A DNA stretch of 7,827 nt, taken from positions 1 to 7,827 of the forward strand of contig DQSX01000136.1 of the NCBI GenBank assembly GCA_015663065.1, in the 5' to 3' direction. The stretch comes from Sulfurovum sp. (lineage in GTDB: Bacteria > Campylobacterota > Campylobacteria > Campylobacterales > Sulfurovaceae). Positions within the stretch are counted from its first letter, which is position 1; every line of letters begins with the position of its first letter. The position numbers and the translations under genes were made by a program. The notes under the pieces were generated by a model. That model worked only from the letters and a program-made list of their open reading frames with translations. It was not told where the DNA came from and searched no databases. Of this stretch, positions 6,520 to 7,827 are shown piece by piece.

Positions 6520-7437
6520 ATGTTTGAAAAATTTTGCGACATCCTTTGCAATGATAAAAAATTTATTACCGTTGAGATCAACCCTCCCCATGGTGCATCG
6601 ATAGACGGCATTATAGAGAATATCAAAAAATACCATTTAGATGAAAAAGTAACCGGTTTCTCCTGCACAGACAATCCTCTTGCCAAACTTAAAATGTCAG
6701 GGGTACTCTCAGCCATTAAAATACAGCAGACCTTTAACAAACCGGTCATCGCTACTATGAGTATGAGAGACAAGAACAAACTCTCTTTGCAATCCACCCT
6801 GCTTGGTGCCAATGATTTTGACCTGCGCTGCATACTGGCACTTACCGGTGACCCTGCTAAATTGTCAGACCAGCCGGATGTCAAAGGTGTACTTGAACGT
6901 GATTCTACTTTGTTGTTGAGTATTATTCATCACTTGAACAAAGGTGTGGACTATTCAAACAAAGCATTGACCCCTGCACCAAAACCCATCTATCCTTTTG
7001 CTGTCAGCAACGCCACAGCAAAAGACATGAACTCTCTTAAAAAACGAATGGTCAAGAAGTTAAACTATGGCGCACGTGCTATCATTACCCAGCCTGTCTA
7101 CGGTTTGGAAAATGCCAAAGAACTTTTAGCACTGTTTGAAGAAGCAAAAGAGCTAAGCATTAGAGATACCGGAAAAGAAGCCCATTTGATCTTGGGGCAA
7201 TTCCCCATAGTCAGAGCCAGGACAGCCAACTTTATAGATGACAAAGTACCGGGTATCTCTGTACCTAAAGAGATCATTGATGAGATGAACCTCGCAGCCA
7301 TGGATGGAGAAGAGAAAGAACAGGAAGTCGGTTTTGCCCTTTCTAAACGTATCTTTGATGAAATGATGGATGTTCACGGAAAAGTGCACCTGATGACACA
7401 TAACCGTTTTGATCTCTGTTCTGAGTTAATAGGTTAG
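6520..7437 (+). CDS. metF: Methylenetetrahydrofolate reductase family protein
   Basis: Predicted FAD enzyme reducing 5,10-methylene-tetrahydrofolate to 5-methyl-tetrahydrofolate, the methyl donor for methionine synthesis and one-carbon metabolism. The 305 residues fit one MTHFR TIM barrel without a eukaryotic-type regulatory domain. Visible family features: VEINPPHGAS (18-27), with Glu19 at the place of the catalytic Glu; LALTGDPAKLSD (106-117), with Asp111 at the flavin/folate-contact Asp; ITQPVYG (189-195), with Gln191 matching the folate-contacting Gln; PGISVPKEIIDEM (244-256); and the HLMTHNRFDL C-terminal motif (290-299). LTGDPxKLxDxPD resembles the MetF modules of acetogens and Thermotoga more than E. 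coli MetF (EFFPP, TQFFF), so it may be a second, divergent MTHFR. Confident of the family, less of the electron donor. It stands alone rightward of the divergent promoter, away from methionine synthase. Confidence 0.87.
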   Translation: MFEKFCDILCNDKKFITVEINPPHGASIDGIIENIKKYHLDEKVTGFSCTDNPLAKLKMSGVLSAIKIQQTFNKPVIATMSMRDKNKLSLQSTLLGANDFDLRCILALTGDPAKLSDQPDVKGVLERDSTLLLSIIHHLNKGVDYSNKALTPAPKPIYPFAVSNATAKDMNSLKKRMVKKLNYGARAIITQPVYGLENAKELLALFEEAKELSIRDTGKEAHLILGQFPIVRARTANFIDDKVPGISVPKEIIDEMNLAAMDGEEKEQEVGFALSKRIFDEMMDVHGKVHLMTHNRFDLCSELIG

Positions 7438-7457
7438 ATTTATTAAACAAGTTCTGA

Positions 7458-7463
7458 TATACT
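7458..7463 (+). promoter_or_regulatory. Possible -10 element for the DUF3817-like gene
   Basis: TATACT preceded by CTGA, about 27 bases before the ATG at 7490, gives a start near 7470 and a leader of about 20 bases containing AGGAG. No terminator is visible after metF, so co-transcription is also possible. Confidence 0.4.
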
Positions 7464-7479
7464 CTCACAAAATTTAACT

Positions 7480-7484
7480 AGGAG
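7480..7484 (+). promoter_or_regulatory. Strong ribosome binding site of the DUF3817-like gene
   Basis: AGGAG, 5 bases before the ATG at 7490, is the closest match to consensus in the window and supports this small gene being translated. Confidence 0.75.
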
Positions 7485-7489
7485 TAACT

Positions 7490-7783
7490 ATGTCCGAATT
7501 ACAAAAATTCCGTCTTATCAATAAAATAGAAGGGATCTCATTCATTATTTTGATCTTCATTGCTATGCCTTTAAAATACAGTTTTGGATTCCCTATCGCT
7601 ACTAAAATAGTGGGGATGATACATGGATTACTTGTATTTGCATTCCTCTACCAGATCCTCGAAGCAAAAAAAGAAGCTGGATTTACATGGAAAGAGACAG
7701 GGTTTTACACGCTGTTGTCATTGGTCCCTTTTGGATCTTTCTATACAGACAAACTCTTAGCCAAAAAAATGATCACTGCGTAA
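7490..7783 (+). CDS. Small DUF3817-family membrane protein, function unknown
   Basis: A 97-residue protein with three predicted membrane segments, near residues 13-32, 36-58 and 70-85, separated by a charged loop (EAKKEAGFTWKE, 58-69). Features that suggest DUF3817: an N-terminal RLINKIEGISF (8-18), a PLKY turn (27-30), VGMIHGLLVF (41-50) with a membrane His-Gly, and a third segment that ends in a Pro-Gly-Phe turn and a basic tail (DKLLAKKM). Members of the family are small inner-membrane proteins without a known activity, so I assign none. Strong AGGAG site and a likely own promoter; 52 bases after metF on the same strand. No signal peptide cleavage site is evident. Family assignment is from memory of the motif pattern. 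Confidence 0.78.
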   Translation: MSELQKFRLINKIEGISFIILIFIAMPLKYSFGFPIATKIVGMIHGLLVFAFLYQILEAKKEAGFTWKETGFYTLLSLVPFGSFYTDKLLAKKMITA

Positions 7784-7827
7784 CGTGTCCCTTTCGCCAA
7801 GAATACAATAAATACAAACCATTTAAA

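Noticed and set aside
6477..6884. 135-codon minus-strand frame opposite metF, reaching into the promoter region
   Set aside because: It covers the conserved catalytic half of metF and both -10 elements, and has no recognisable domain.
7784..7827. Tail of the window as a terminator or RNA gene
   Set aside because: No inverted repeat with a T run, no tRNA-like stems and no start codon with a ribosome site were seen in these 44 bases.
1..7827. Mobile element, CRISPR array, toxin-antitoxin or defence island
   Set aside because: No transposase, integrase, regularly spaced repeats, terminal inverted repeats or defence-type domains in any frame. All substantial coding capacity is accounted for by housekeeping genes.

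Overview
The window looks like chromosomal DNA of a Campylobacterota (epsilonproteobacterial) bacterium, probably a free-living Sulfurovum- or Sulfurimonas-type organism. This is inferred from the AT-leaning composition, tightly packed genes, AAGGT/GAAGG-type ribosome sites, TATAAT-like -10 boxes without clear -35 boxes, and the particular variant of the biotin-dependent carboxyltransferase (DTTFRDGFQS start, FGGGARFQS), which resembles Campylobacter PycB/OadA as I remember it. No database search was possible.

Layout. Positions 1-6438 are all minus strand. Reading in the direction of transcription: serB (6438-5812), an ABC exporter half-transporter with fused membrane and ATPase domains (5812-4055), uppP/bacA undecaprenyl-diphosphatase (4045-3281), a 114-base spacer, a DEAD-box RNA helicase (3166-1784), a 66-base spacer, oadG (1717-1478) and the first 483 codons of oadA (1451 to the window edge). 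Positions 6439-6519 form a compact divergent promoter region. Rightward from it lie a methylenetetrahydrofolate reductase-family gene (6520-7437) and a small DUF3817-like membrane protein (7490-7783). The last 44 bases hold no recognisable feature.

How the genes work together. serB, the ABC gene and uppP are almost certainly one operon: serB and the ABC gene share one base (TAATG), and the stop of the ABC gene lies inside the Shine-Dalgarno of uppP, which begins with TTG. oadG-oadA is the start of a Na+-pumping oxaloacetate decarboxylase operon; an oadB-type beta subunit would be expected beyond the left edge. The helicase has its own spacer, containing interlocking palindromes, and may be a separate unit.

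The content is mostly housekeeping. I see no phage, insertion sequence, CRISPR array, RNA gene, toxin-antitoxin or defence system, and no convincing undescribed system. The points most worth a second look are the overlapping back-to-back -10 elements between serB and metF, the interlocking dyads in the helicase leader, the coupled serB-ABC-uppP operon, and the divergent active-site surroundings of OadA.
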